Shown here one piece after another: positions 1-12,222 of a DNA stretch of 64,000 nucleotides. The stretch lies in NCBI GenBank assembly GCA_037367405.1, contig JAZKJV010000600.1, positions 1,798,001 to 1,862,000 on the forward strand. The letters are read 5' to 3'. The position numbers were made by a program, and so were the translations under genes. Source of the stretch: Ottelia alismoides (lineage: Eukaryota; Streptophyta; Magnoliopsida; Alismatales; Hydrocharitaceae). The notes below the pieces were generated by a model. That model was not told the origin of the DNA. It ran no database searches and saw nothing but the letters and a program-made list of their open reading frames with translations. Each line of letters starts with the position of its first letter. The first letter of the stretch is position 1.

Positions 1-1425
1 CAACTCCGGACCGCATGCTTGAATCAGTATTATCCTCTCGGCTGGACGAACGCAGCACGAGTGATGATCAGCAATTTCACGATGATCCCTAATGAACAAT
101 TCCATGAAGCTTGGGATCGATTCCGAGAGCTCATTGACCGGTGTCCACATCATGAGATATCCAAGCCCAACTTGGTTCAGAGTTTTTTCTGTGGGCTGAC
201 ACCGAAGCTGCAGGGCTTGTAAATGCCTCTTGTGGTGGGTCCTATTTTTCCAAAGGTGAAGACGACGTCTGGGCCATCTATAAAGGAATGGCAGAGAACT
301 CAACAGTTATGGTCCAAGCCCGAGTCTACACGTAGCAGAAGCCCCCCCAAGGAGCAGGATCATTTCAGAGGATCGCCTGTATCAACGCTGGTCCCCACAC
401 TCTGTCGGCATCCACAGCTCAAGCCGAATCCGTAGCAGCCGACATGGGAATAATTAGCGAAAAGTTGGACCGCCTCGAGATCCTCGAGAAGAAGCAGAGT
501 CAGAGTCTTGCCCAGATGGACCTGATTACGAAGAACATGAGTGACCTGAAGACGCGGATTCTTTGCATCCAGGAGGCACAAACGTATACTCAGTAGCCTC
601 CCAGGTCACGGGCTGATCCCAGCAGTAGCAGCTCCACCCAACCCTCTTCCCCCCACTACCAGGTCAACCACATCCATGCAGAGCCGGTTTAGCAGCTACA
701 GTATCACCCGTCGCAGCCATCATCTCAGGACACTCAGATGGTGGTCTATCAGCCTGATTAGCCACTGGCAGTTCTACCTCCACCATCCTTCGAGCAGGAG
801 CCATTGATGGAAGTCAATGGGATATGGTACGATCGGTACCCACAGCCAGTCGGAATTCGATGTGATCATCCCGGATTCCACTGGACCATCGGAGGGACCT
901 CTTCCCAGCAGCCGCCTCCGGCTCAGGGATAGCAGAACAGCCAGCAACAGCACCAGCCTCCGTATGCCCACCATCTATACCAACATGGTCCTCGTCCCGC
1001 CTATCATGGACAGCAGTGGAGGCAGCGTCAGCAGCCTCAGCAGACATACTCCCAGCCATCCCAGCATTATTCTCACCATCAACAACCTCATTTCCAGCAG
1101 GGGAACACTTTCGGTTCTCAGGCACCTGTCTTTGAGAACCCTGCTCTATATGACCTTGCCCACTTGCTTTATGATCAGTAGGCATCATTCCGGCGGGAAA
1201 TGGATGAGTTACGGCAGGAGATGAGGGATATCATCAAGGGCAAGGCCGCCATACATGCACAGATCGAGCCTAATCCGAACAATTTAAAGAGGAAGTCTAA
1301 GCACGTATAGTTTATAGAGGATACCTCTCCTAGTGATTATTTGAGTGATATGTCTTCTTTGTATGATGTTGATTTCGTGACTACTAGGAGTGGTAGGATG
1401 CCAGCCGGTGGCGCCTCATCTGAGT
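1..1425 (+). pseudogene. gag remnant of the Athila-like element
   Basis: The first 220 bases encode the end of a retrotransposon gag domain (YYPLGWTNAAR, then FHEAWDRFRELIDRCPHHE), which would form the capsid of the virus-like particle. It is followed by a Gln/Pro-rich tail, rich in CAG and CAC codons, up to about 1425. Several stops interrupt the frame (for example near 221, 595, 760, 1180 and 1308). Many are TAG where a Gln CAG is expected. The same gag domain recurs at 13140-13330 in the second copy. Its start is off the window edge. Confidence 0.75.
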
Positions 1426-2105
1426 GACGATCACACGGGGAATCAGGAGCGCCAGATGAGCAGAGTAGCAGTGCTGATGCCGCTAATGATGATGTTGATG
1501 ATGGTGGTGTTGATGCCACCAAGGATGGAGATCCAGACGACGGTGTTGAGGCCGTCGTATACCAGATGCAGACGGCGGTGCTGATGCCGCCATTTTTGAC
1601 GATATGCCAGAGCGTGGTGCTGATGCTGCGAAGCCAGATGCCGTTGGTGGTACTGAGGCCACCACTTCTACTTTTGTTGAGCTTCCCTCTGTTGTGTTGC
1701 CACCTTTTGTATCTCAGGACTGTGGTAACAAAAAGAACAAAAAATGAATAAATGAAAGGTTTCTGTATCCACTTCGAATCCATATGTGTTGCATGATGAT
1801 CATTGTATGGATTCCAACCCTTCACAAGGACAGGAACATATTCCTAGTCCTCCATCTGAGGAGGCCCCTACCATCCCCTTCCCCGAAGCACTCCGCTTGG
1901 TGAAGGGGAATAAAAGAGAAAATCTAAAAAAGACTCAACAGGTAGAGTTCAGCAACCAGATGATTGATAGATTTCAGGTCCAGATGACTCTACAGGAGGC
2001 ACTTGAGCACATCCCCCTCTTCCAAAAGAGCTTGAAAGATAAGACTACAGTCCGCAGAAAGAGGAGGAACCACAGAGATCAGATCCATGTACTCACCCAT
2101 TCTAC

Positions 2106-4109
2106 TTGCTGCACCATTCAGAACCGATTGCTAGCCAAGAGACCCGATGCAGGAGCTCCCTATGTCAGATGCGAGATTATGAGCAGCAGTTCGATCGTGC
2201 CCTATTAGACAGCGGATCTTCAATCAATCTCCTTCCGGCAGCCTTACTCGACCGATTCGAGTTTGGTCCTCTTCTTCGGAGCAAGACGGTCCTTCAGTTT
2301 GCTGATAGGTCGACTAAGAGGCCGAAGGGGTTGTTAAGAGACGTGGTCGTTACCATTCAGGGCCTGAAATTCCCCGTGGACTTTGTTGTACTGGACATGG
2401 AGATCTCTGAGTCGATAACAGATGCCCCTATCATACTTGGACGCCCATTCTTGGCCACTGCCAAGGCGGTGACCGGTCATGATAATGGGAAGGTGTGCTT
2501 TCGCGTAGGGGGCGAGAGTATACAAATAGAGACGATCGATGAGACCAGAGCGAGAGAATTAACATGCTCAGAGCAGTCCGGTGATATTGAGCAGATGGCA
2601 GAGGCCGAGCTAGATATCCACCAGGAGTGTGATTTTGTGATAACAGATGATGAATCCAATTGGACAGATCCAATAGCACAAGCCCTCGCCCTTCCCGCAG
2701 ATTCACCATATTTACATCTTATGGCAGTTGAGAGCTTGAAGAACACACCCCTCGACGAGGATACCTATGAGGCTGACAGTTGTGGGATGAGTGGTGATTC
2801 AGAATTTCAGTCTTGTTTGTCTAGTTCAGATCCCTCGGATTCAGACATCGATTGGGATGATTTTGATGACTATTTGTCATGTCTGATTCCTTCTGAGCCT
2901 ACAGCCATGACGGAGTGTGAGCCAGTACAGTTTATTGATGATTCAGCAGGGTTCCCTTCGTCAGATTCTCATGTGCAACGAGGGTTCTCACATGCAGACC
3001 TAGTAGCCTTTACACAGACATATCAGAAGCCAGATCTGCCACCTCCCAGTTGTCCAGAATTGAAACCCTTGCCGCAGTCGCTGAAGTATAGATTTCTTGT
3101 GGGTGAACCAGATATGCACCTAGTCATTATCTCAGCAGGTTTGATTGGAGAACAAGAATCTCGTCTGATGGAGGCTCTTGAAAGAAACTGCGAGGCGATA
3201 GGATGGAGTATAGCTGATCTCCAGAGGATTAGTTCGGCTCTGTGCTCCCACCACATCTATCTTGAGGAGGATGCTAGGCCGTCGTGTGAGTTCCAGCGAC
3301 GGCTGAACCCGAATCTTCGAGATGTGGTCATGAAGGAAATATCGAAGTGGTGGAGTACCGATTTTATCTACCCCATCTCCGACTCCAAGTGGGTTAGTCC
3401 ATTACATATGGTACCCAAGAAGACGGGTATCACTACAGTTGTGAATGAGTCTGGAGAGGATATAGCTACCCGGGTACCAACTTCTTGGAGGGTCTGTATG
3501 GACTACAGACGATTCAATCAAGCCACCAAGAAGGATCACTTCCCACTACCATTCATTGATCAGATTATCGAGAGGCTAGCTGGGAAGAGTCACTACTATT
3601 TTCTTGACGTGTACTCTGGTTACAATCAAGTGACCATTGCGCCCGAAGACCAGGAGAAAACGACATTCACCAGTCCATTTAGGACTTATGCTTTCAGACG
3701 TATGCCCTTTGGTCTATGTAATGCCCCTGCGACATTCCAAAGGTGCATGTTGTCCATTTTCTCGGACATGGTGGGTGACTATTTAGAGGTCTTCATGGAT
3801 GACTTCTCGGTCTATGGCGATGGGTTTGATGCTTGTCTTGACTGCCTAGACCGTGTGCTTCAGCGCTGCATAGAGGTCAATCTTGTCTTGTCTTGGGAGA
3901 AGAGTCACTTTATGGTGACTCAAGGAATGATCCTTGGTCATATCATCTCCGACAGGGGAATGGAGGTAGATCCCGTCAAGGTGAATATCATTAGAAAACT
4001 CAATCCACTGTCCAATCTACATCAATTGCGATCTTTAAAAATCTGGGGCATGTCGGTTTCTACCGGCGGTTTATTCATTATTCAGTCGTATTGCCCGACC
4101 GCTTACTGA
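2106..4109 (+). pseudogene. protease and reverse transcriptase of the Athila-like element
   Basis: A 667-codon open stretch covers the aspartic protease and most of the reverse transcriptase, the enzymes that process the polyprotein and copy the element RNA. The protease motif LLDSGSSINLLP lies at about residues 34-46 and the flap-like ILGRPFL near residue 110. The RT begins near residue 395 (NLRDVVMKEISKWW), has the PFGLCNAPATFQRCM box, and the catalytic box reads VFMDDFSVYGD. The frame is lost near 4037, where the following text (a GHVGFYRRFI-like sequence) shifts frame, so the protein would end abnormally before RNase H. The first codons are arbitrary, because the natural polyprotein would start in gag upstream. 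Confidence 0.85.
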
Positions 4110-4625
4110 TTTGTTGATAAAAGACATCGAGTTCATTGTAGATGATAAGTGTCTTGCGTCTTTTGAGACTCTCAAGAGTATGGTTGTCACGGCTCCTGTC
4201 CTTCAGCCACCCGATTAGTCTCTCCCATTCGAGATCATGACGGGTGCTTCTGATTTTGCCGTAGGAGCTGTGCTTGGACAGAGGGATGGAATGTCGTATG
4301 CCATTCACTACGCCAGCGGACTTTGGATGCCGCTCAGCGGAATTATACTGTGACAGAGAAGGAGATGCTGGCCGTAGTCTTTGCTTTGGATAAGTATCGA
4401 TCGTATATTATCGAATCTAGAGTGACAATCTTTATCGATCACACCGCCATCCGGTACCTAATGGCCAAGAAGGATGCCAAAGCTCGCCTTACCAGGTGGA
4501 TCCTTCTGCTCAAGGAGTTTGATATTGAGATTAAGGATAAGCCTGGAGTCAAGAATATGGTGGCGGATCATCTCTCCCGCTTAGAGAACCTTGAGGAATC
4601 TGAGCCCAGCGCACCTATCATATAG
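4110..4625 (+). pseudogene. RNase H region of the Athila-like element
   Basis: This is the RNase H domain that would degrade the RNA strand during reverse transcription. The first piece ([15 protein letters not shown] near 4248) and the second ([20 protein letters not shown] from about 4342) lie in different frames, so there is a one-base shift near 4320. The domain closes with [10 protein letters not shown], the usual end of plant Ty3/gypsy RNase H. An in-frame TAG occurs near 4216. It is not functional as it stands. Confidence 0.8.
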
Positions 4626-4829
4626 ACATTTCTAGACGAGGTGATCTTGTCTATCGCCTCACTCCCATGGTATGTTGACGTTGTAAACTATATTGTCACC
4701 AAGACGGTTCCACAGGGTTGGCCCAGACAGAAACTTGAGACCTTCCTAACGAAGGCCAAGTTTTACCATTGGGAGGATCCCATCCTTTATCATGAAGGAG
4801 GGGATAGCATCTAGAGGAGGTGCATTCCT

Positions 4830-5930
4830 CAAGATGAACAACATAGCGTCCTCACCTACTGCCACAAGCTTGAGGCAGGAGGACATCATTCTGGGAGACG
4901 GACAACACAGAAGGTGCTTCAATCCGGCCTTTGGTGGCCTACTCTCTTCAAGGATTTAGATGAATTCGTGAAGAGGTGTACTGATTGTCATGCGGACAGA
5001 GAGACATGATGTCCATGCATCCCATTCACTTTTGTGAGGTTTTTGATGCATGGGGGATTGATTTCATGGGCCCATTTCCTAAGAGTCAGGGGTTCGAGCA
5101 CATTTTGCTCGCTGTGGATTATGTCAGCCGATGGGTTGAGGCCATCCCTGCTCGAGCCGCAGATGCTAAAATCGTGTGTCGCTTTTTGAGGAAAAATATC
5201 ATTTCACGGTTCAGGGTACCTAGAGTTCTGATTTCATATGGGGGGTCTCATTTCATTAATGGAAAAATTAGGGCCCTTGCAGACGAGTTCGGCATTGACC
5301 ATCGTGTTGCCACGATGTATCACCCTCAGATTAATGGTCTTGCTGAAGTCTCGAATAGGGAGGTTAAGACTATCTTACAGAAGGTTGTCCGCCCAGACTA
5401 AAAGAATTGGTCACAGCTTTTGGACTCGGTCTTGTGGGCCTACCGGACTTCCTTCAAGACTCCATTAGGGACATCTCCCTTTCATCTCGTCTATGGCAAG
5501 TTGTGCCATCTACCAGTGGAAATCAAGCATAAGTCACTTTGGGCAGTTACTGAGCTACTATTGGATCCCGGGAGTATAGGAGAACAGAGGAAAGCAGAGT
5601 TGGCAGCCCTGGAGGAGTTGAGAGATACAACCTTTTCTAGCAGCCTACAGTATAAGGAAAAAGTGGACATGGCATGATTTCCATATCATCCACAAACAGT
5701 TTGAGCCCGATCAGCGTGTATGGTTGTTTGATTCCAGGCTGAAGTTATTTCCAGGGAAATTACAGAGTAAGTGGAAAGGTCCATATGTGGTCGGGAAGGT
5801 ACATGACAATGGTAGCACTAATATATCCGAGCTGTCACCTTCCTCTACCTTTCGTGTTAACGGTCAGCGCCTGAAGTTATATCTAGATCATGATCCGTCG
5901 ACCGTTGACGTTGCCCCATCCTTCTGGTAT
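4830..5930 (+). pseudogene. integrase of the Athila-like element, catalytic Asp lost
   Basis: The HHCC zinc-finger region reads through GGHHSGRRTTQKVLQ and CTDCH (about 4875-4995). The core follows in another frame: GIDFMGPF holds the first acidic residue, and [12 protein letters not shown] holds the Glu. The second Asp, expected in an ISDGGSHF motif, is Tyr here (ISYGGSHF, codon 5237-5239), which alone would abolish strand transfer. A TAA at 5399-5401 and a further shift near 5677 break the frame. The C-terminal part (LWAYRTSFKTPLG, YGKLCHLPVE, VNGQRLKLYL near 5861-5890) is typical of Athila-type integrases. Confidence 0.85.
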
Positions 5931-5934
5931 GAGA

Positions 5935-8434
5935 TGTGTTCTTCGACTCGGATCATTTGCATCTCATACATGGTTATCACTTTCATCTTCCACTGTATAG
6001 ATCCATCTGTTAATATCTTTTCTTCTTTTCTTCTTTTCTTCTTTTCCTTTTCTATCTTCTGTATCTATCAAAAAGGCGTCGCCCCTTGTAGACAGTCTTC
6101 TATACTTAGGATGTACTTTGTCCTAAGTATAGGGGGTGTGCACCCCGAGTTGATTCTATTCTTTGATCCTCTCCATTGTCTCCTCTTCTTGTCTATACTT
6201 AGGGGTATCTTACCCTAAGTATAGGGGGAGACAGTCTGAGTACGATCTGTTCATTCCCACCCTTGACCTTCCCTGCTTTGTGTACAGTCTGCTATACTTA
6301 GGATTATTTGATCCTAAGTATAGGGGGGACGGTCAACTTCTCATTCATTCATTACCCTCTGATTCATTTATTCTTTAGACTTTTCTATACTCAGTACGAG
6401 TTATGTCTTCTTTTCCTCTCCGATATATGAGGACATAGCTCAATCTAAGTATAGGGGGTCGTATATATTGCGAATATACTTTAGCCATAACTCGTACTTT
6501 CGTATTTTTACTAATAACTATGGCTAATTATACTTATAAAATTCATTAAAAATCTTAATAAAAAGATGTGATTATTCCTCAAATACTTTTTGTATTTACA
6601 GATTAATAAACTAGGTGAAAATATTTTTTGCAAAATATTTGAAAAATAGTTTGAAAATCTTTGTGAAAAATCTTTTGAGAACTGTTTGGAAAACATTTTG
6701 TTACATGTTTTCAACCTTTGTAAAAACATTTTTATTATAAAATTTATTTTCTTTGTGTGAAATAAAATGTTTGAAAAACGAATTGCAAATGATTGAAAAA
6801 TGGTTACAAAAATATTTGAAAAATCTATATATACTGTTTGGAAAACCTTTGAAAAATAATTTTCAAATATGTGTACATGTTTGTAAAAACTATTTGAAAA
6901 AATTATTTTGGACTATAGTTTTCAAAATTGTTTGAAAAAAAACCTTTTCAAATAAGTTTGAGGAATACATACATCTCACCAAAAATTCACTGTAGATATT
7001 TATAAAAATTGACCACTTACCCTTGTAAATTCCTAAAATCCACTTCTTGTAAATATCAGAAGCATCCCCGTATAAATATTTGTACCTAATTTTTAGCCAG
7101 AATCTTTGTTTTCAAAAATCCCAAAAACATTTCCAAAATTAAAATTCAAAAACATTTGAAAAATCTTTTTCAAAATCTAAAAAAATACATATGCATCATC
7201 TTTTCAAAAATCCATAAAAAGTTCAAAATATTTGAAAATTGCATCACAAAAATATTTTCTGCATAGCTTTTGCATAGCATGAGCATTTTTCGGATTGAGT
7301 TTGATAGTTTAACGAGTTTAAGTAAAATCTGAAGATTGGAGATTGGTTGGACCTCAAATCTACCTAATTAACAGGAACCTTATAGGAGCTGGAATTGAGG
7401 TACTTCAGGTCTAGTTGACTTAATTCTTTGAGGATCAAGAGATTTGGTTCAATGGATTCTTGACTGCCTAAGTAGATTATTTCAGAGTACACGCACGACT
7501 CTTGTTGATAATGACCTAACTTGGACACCTGCACCTTTCACTTGGCTCAACTCAGTTGGAGTGGTGAGGAGGTTGGATTTGCCGGTATGAGACGCACACA
7601 GGTGGAAACACTTGTCCTCCTCTAGGGAGGGAAGTGCATCCCAACCCGTTCAGTGATGATGAGTTTCGAGGATAGGAGATTGTGGGTTGCAATAAAGCTT
7701 CAAAAGAGGGATAGTCTATTGGCTCAAGAGGAAAAACTCCCTATGTAAATGTTGTTGTATATAGTATTTCAAAAAAATTTGCAAAAGCAAAAACTCCAAA
7801 AAAGTGGACAGGCATGTACAAAAATAAAAATGCCTGCCAGAGTGTACATATGTGTAAAGTCAAATAAGCAATCTTGTGCTTCAAAGTCAAACCATGTGAG
7901 CCTGCAGCTGGATCACTTGACTACACTGGTCTTGCATCCTAGGATAGGTAGCTACACTGGCTACCGTCCATTCTTCTCTTCACCCCTCCTCTTGGGCTGG
8001 TTGCCACTTGAACTTAGAAGGGAATACCCTGTTCCTTGAGGAATGAGTTGTTGGATTGGGGAATCATTGGGTTGTCATATCGGAGAAGTCAGACTCTTTG
8101 TCATTCTAGTTGGGGAGAGCCACCATCACTTACACTGTACGAGTCAGATTCATAGTCGTAAGGGTTTGCGTATGAGTTGAGATATTTCTGACCTGGTTAT
8201 TGAGGAGACTTGAACAAAGTTTTGGGATTCTCGAAGGCTGTTGGATTTCAAATCCGATTCTCATTAAGGTTCCGCCCACACTAAAATTTCAAAGGTCCTA
8301 CTTGAGCTCCAAATTTTGATTTTGTGAAGACAAGTTTGATAATCAAATTTAATCCACTTTCTTCTTTTTTCTTTTCTTTGTTTTTTTCTTTCTGCACTTA
8401 TTGCATAAGTGTTTGCTAGGGACTAGAAAAGGTA
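5935..8434 (+). other. non-coding spacer between integrase and 3' LTR
   Basis: About 2.5 kb without a convincing coding frame. It starts with CT-rich sequence, then four PPT-like hairpins, then a long run (6520-7260) dominated by TTTGAAAAA-type words, and ends with ordinary mixed sequence. Athila-group elements often carry an env-like ORF here. I see no signal peptide or transmembrane frame, so it is either absent or decayed beyond recognition. Confidence 0.6.
6100..6458 (+). repeat. four PPT-like stem-loops in tandem
   Basis: Three units pair CTATACTTAGG-type left arms with CCTAAGTATAG-type right arms: 6100-6111 with 6121-6132, 6193-6204 with 6213-6224, and 6292-6304 with 6311-6323. Loops are 6-9 bases. 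A fourth, looser unit pairs 6385-6394 with 6445-6454. Every right arm runs straight into a G-run, giving AAGTATAGGGGG, which is the same string as the true polypurine tract next to the 3' LTR at 8435. Spacing between units is about 95-135 bases. Confidence 0.85.
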
Positions 8435-8447
8435 AAGTATAGGGGGA
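8435..8447 (+). other. polypurine tract of the Athila-like element
   Basis: The string AAGTATAGGGGGA lies directly before the TG that opens the LTR at 8448. This is the expected position and composition for the plus-strand primer of an LTR retrotransposon. Confidence 0.85.
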
Positions 8448-11400
8448 TGATGAATCCACATTTCATCATCTTTATTCTATCATTTTGGCATCAAAAACCC
8501 TGGCAAATGCGTGTAAATACCTTTAATTCCAGCATCTTAGCATCCATGCATATGCATGTAAATAGTGTATAAAATACTGTATTTAAAGCCAAAATTATAG
8601 AATAAATAAAAGAAAAGAAAAAGAATAAAATATTGTAAATATTTTATGACCCGAAATCCTGAGACCTAGGCATCTCGATGACTAGGTCGACAAGGAATAA
8701 AGTAGGGGGAGATAAGGGCCAAAATACAATAAAAATTCCCTCTTATTTACTTCATTCTTTATTCATTTTGGGACCTATTTTTGGTTCCGCTTTTTACACT
8801 TCAAATAAAGAAACTTTGTACATGAAAGTTGTAGCTAATTAAATAAAGAAAAATACAAAATTGATTTCACTTAAAAATAATACACAGATAAAAAGTTATG
8901 ATCTGAATAAGATTCCAGAATCCCAACTTCCCAGACCTGTATCTCCCAAATAAAAACTTGAAATGTGTCAAAATCACCTTTAATTGATATAATTTAAAAT
9001 AATCTATTTAATGGCAGTGGTTTCGTATTTCGCGGAGCTACGGTTTGAAAGTTGAGTTTTGGACCCCTATTGTATACTTGTACAGATTAAAATAATCATT
9101 TTATTATTTATTCATTATTTTTATATTTTTATATTTTTATAATTTTATAAATATTACTTATAATATATTTGTACATTAAAATCAGAATAAAAACCTAAAT
9201 AAAATACAAAAATAAAATACTTGTATATAGTACTTAGGTATAATACCTATACATGTACCGATATAATTTATATTTATATTTTATTAAGTATACAAAATAC
9301 TTCAGAAAAATAAAATAAAAATATATTTCAGTGTATAAAAGTACTTTATAAATTTATAAAATAATAAACAAAAATAAATAAACTAAATATACAAAATAAA
9401 AAATAAATATTAAAATATATAGACGTGTATACCTATATAGCCTATATATAGTAACTTGTATTTTTAAACCTCATAAAAATAATTAAAAATCATGATAAAA
9501 TACCTTATAAAATAATAAACATTTTTTAGTTAATAAAAAAATTAATTAATTCATTTTCTATTTTTAATCGAATTTACAAAGTATTTTCCAGGGATTTTTC
9601 CCGGTTGGTCCACGTGGACCAACCAGGCACCAGCCCTAGTTGACCTCGGTCAACTGGTCGTCCCTCCCCATGTGCGCCTGTCAGAACCTCGTTGCGCCCC
9701 CTTTTTTTGATTTTTTTGAGGTCAAACCTTGCACCTATTCTCGTTAAGTCCTTCACGACTTTCATCCCTCGATCTTCCCTCTTTCACGCCCTGAGCTTTC
9801 CTAGGGCCGAGGAGCGGCGATTCGAGCCATCTTCCTCGACCTTTGGAGCACCAGAGCCACATGGTCAAACCCCATATAGCGCACCCTCCTCTTCCTTTTG
9901 ATTTTTGAACCCCTCTTCCACAAGCTCTGCTTCCCTTTTCGTGCCCAATCGACAGAGGAAGGTGACAGCTTCCTTTGTCGAGCATCGGGCTGGTCGAGCG
10001 AGCTCCGAGGCGGCTCCAATCACCTCCGCCATCACCGTCGGCGTCGAGGTACTTCCACCTCAGGTTCACCCCTTCGAGGTCCCTTCTTCTTCCCCCTTTT
10101 ACTTCACATTTGATTCGCCTTAGCTTTAGGACCAAATCCCCCCACGAATCTTCCACTTTCATCCGTCGAATCACGCTCCACGTATACCTTGCCGGAGTGC
10201 ACCTCCGGCCGAGTCCCCTTCACGCTGCCCCACGCCTCGTTTCCACATCCGCGGGGTCCAAGCACTTTGCCCTGGACCCTCTCACCCTTTCTTGTAGGTC
10301 AACGAGCTTTGAAAACTACCTGGGGGTCATTTTGACCTTCGCTGGAGACCCACGAAGCTCCACCAGCTCCGCCCTTGTCGCCATCAAACCTCGACCGTCG
10401 CCGAGGTATTTTGGACCCGCCAGCACCTAGAGGAAGCTCCCAGGAGCTTGCAGCCCCATTTTGAGCCTTCTAGATCACCGGAGCACAGAGATCGAGCTCG
10501 GGGAAGTTCGCCTCGCCGGCGTTCTTCCCCGTTCTTCCTCCGCGCCTCCCCACCGTCGGATCGGGCCGCACCTCCAGTTCGCACAGCCACCGTCGGATCA
10601 TCAGCACTCTCCACCGTTGGATCTCGATCTGATATCTAATCGCGGACGTCGGCTGCGAAGCATCATCTGCCGTTCTGATCGCGCCACGTGTCAAGTGGCA
10701 TCGCCATCGCCGTTGGATCACGCGCGAAGGGGTATTTTGCACTTCCACCCCCGCGCCATTTTGTGTTTATATTTAGTTCATAAACTTTTGTCGGTAGTGT
10801 AAAAACTTTTGTATTATTTGCATCTAGACCCTCGTACTTCCATTATTCGCACTTATGTCCTATCCATGTCACCTCACGTGCCTGTGCGCGTGAGGGGACT
10901 GGGTATTTTGCAAGGACCCCCTCGTGGGTTTAACTATTTCATCCTAGTCCCGAACTTTGCTATCATGTGTATAATTTTATGGATTATTTGCATGCTTGCC
11001 CCTGGAATTTTGTAATATTGCATTTATACCCCTGCTAGGTTGTGTGTTTATACGCCTGGGCTTGGTGTTTTTGCAAGGGTACCCCCACGGGTTTTGATAT
11101 TTGTATTTAGTCCATTAACTGCAATATTTAGTTGTATATTTTGAGTGAAAATTGCATTGTGGCCTTGGAACTTTTGTCTATTTACTTATATGCCCATGCT
11201 AGTAGTGTAGTTTCTTGTTGTTGTATCTATTTATTCCATGCATCTATAAATTGTTAAAAATCACTAAAAAAAATATCTTAAGCTCTTGTTTGCTTGATCA
11301 TTCACGCCATAATTTTGTATTGCATTTTGATTGCATTTTCATAATTATTAAAAATCAAAAATATGTATTTTCAGCACTGTTTGCATTAGAAAATCCATAA

Positions 11401-12222
11401 AAATTAGTAAAAGTTTTTGAAAAATTCCAAAAAAATTATATTTTTCTTGTCTTATCATATTTTAGTGTCAATTCAAAAATCATTAAAAAATTCAAAACAG
11501 AAACCTTAAAAATTAGAAAACTCCTAAAAACTTCATAAAAATCTAAAAAATGCTAGAAAAACCCTAAAAATATAAACTCAGTTTCTGTAGTTTCCTTAGT
11601 GTATATCCTTTTTAATAAAATTAATTTGAGGAATTTTGGATACTGTTTGATATTTTTAGTTCTCATTTTAATTTCGATCAGTAGCTCAGTCCACTATTTT
11701 CTAGTATTTTGACTTTTAAAAATACCAAAAACGTTCATAAAAATCTCCAAAAATCACAAAAACATCATAAAATTATAAAAAGACTAAAAACATTGTATTT
11801 CCTGATTTTTGAGTATTTTTACTGATTTTTATAAATACTTCATCCCTCTCTTCTTTACTTTGTATATATGTTCTATTATTGAAAAAGAAAATACAAATGT
11901 ATAAAATATAAAAAGAAAATATAGAATCAGAAAATTAAAATCAAAATACAAAAATACAAAATTAAAAATTAAATAAAAAAATAAAAATTAAAAACCCACA
12001 AAAATTTGCATACGTGTAGACGCTTAATCACATTCACTCTTGCACATTTTGTTTCATCTATCCTGCTTGCTCCCTGAGTTCGACACTCTACACACTTGCA
12101 TACTATACACACTTTTGTAGAGTTACTAATAAATTTTAACTTCTAACTCCACCTTTGCTTGTCATTGTCTGATTTGATATCGTGGGTTAATTGTTGATTA
12201 ATACGGGTTTTGTGAGCGGTCA
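8448..12222 (+). repeat. 3' LTR (about 3.8 kb) of the Athila-like element
   Basis: The LTR opens with TGATGAATCCACA and an immediate short inverted copy (TTTCATCATC). It has long AT-rich flanks around a GC-rich core (about 9590-10770) with a GTTGACCTCGGTCAAC palindrome near 9638. It passes a CCCTGAGTTCGAC motif near 12072 shared with the solo LTR at 59820. I place its end at GAGCGGTCA (12222) by similarity to the CGACTCGTCA end of the solo LTR. The overlapping ORFs in the GC-rich core have no recognisable product and differ between LTR copies. The start is firm; the end is an inference. Confidence 0.7.

Larger units (their letters stand above)
1..12222 (+). mobile_element. Athila-like Ty3/gypsy LTR retrotransposon, 3' portion
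   Basis: The plus strand carries, in order, a retrotransposon gag tail, an aspartic protease (DSGSSINLLP), reverse transcriptase (YRRFNQATKKDHFPLPFIDQ, FMDDF), RNase H, an integrase with a GKLCHLPVE-type C-terminal region, a non-coding spacer, a polypurine tract and a long 3' LTR. This domain order and these motifs fit plant Ty3/gypsy elements of the Athila/Tat group. The 5' LTR and gag start lie outside the window. The coding part is dead: it has in-frame TAG stops in gag, frameshifts near 4037, 4320 and 5000, and a changed integrase catalytic residue. No env-like ORF was recognised downstream of integrase. The assignment to Athila rather than another Tat-clade lineage rests on motif resemblance only. 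Confidence 0.85.

Noticed and set aside
6100..6458. Regularly spaced hairpins considered as a CRISPR-like array
   Set aside because: Unequal spacing, related rather than unique spacers, plant retrotransposon context and identity with the PPT.
5935..8434. Possible env-like ORF of an Athila element
   Set aside because: No frame longer than about 160 codons with a signal peptide or membrane anchor after the integrase tail.
9722..10802. Several overlapping GC-rich ORFs in the LTR core, both strands
   Set aside because: Low-complexity Arg/Ser/Pro translations with no domain, different in each LTR copy; explained by GC-rich LTR sequence.
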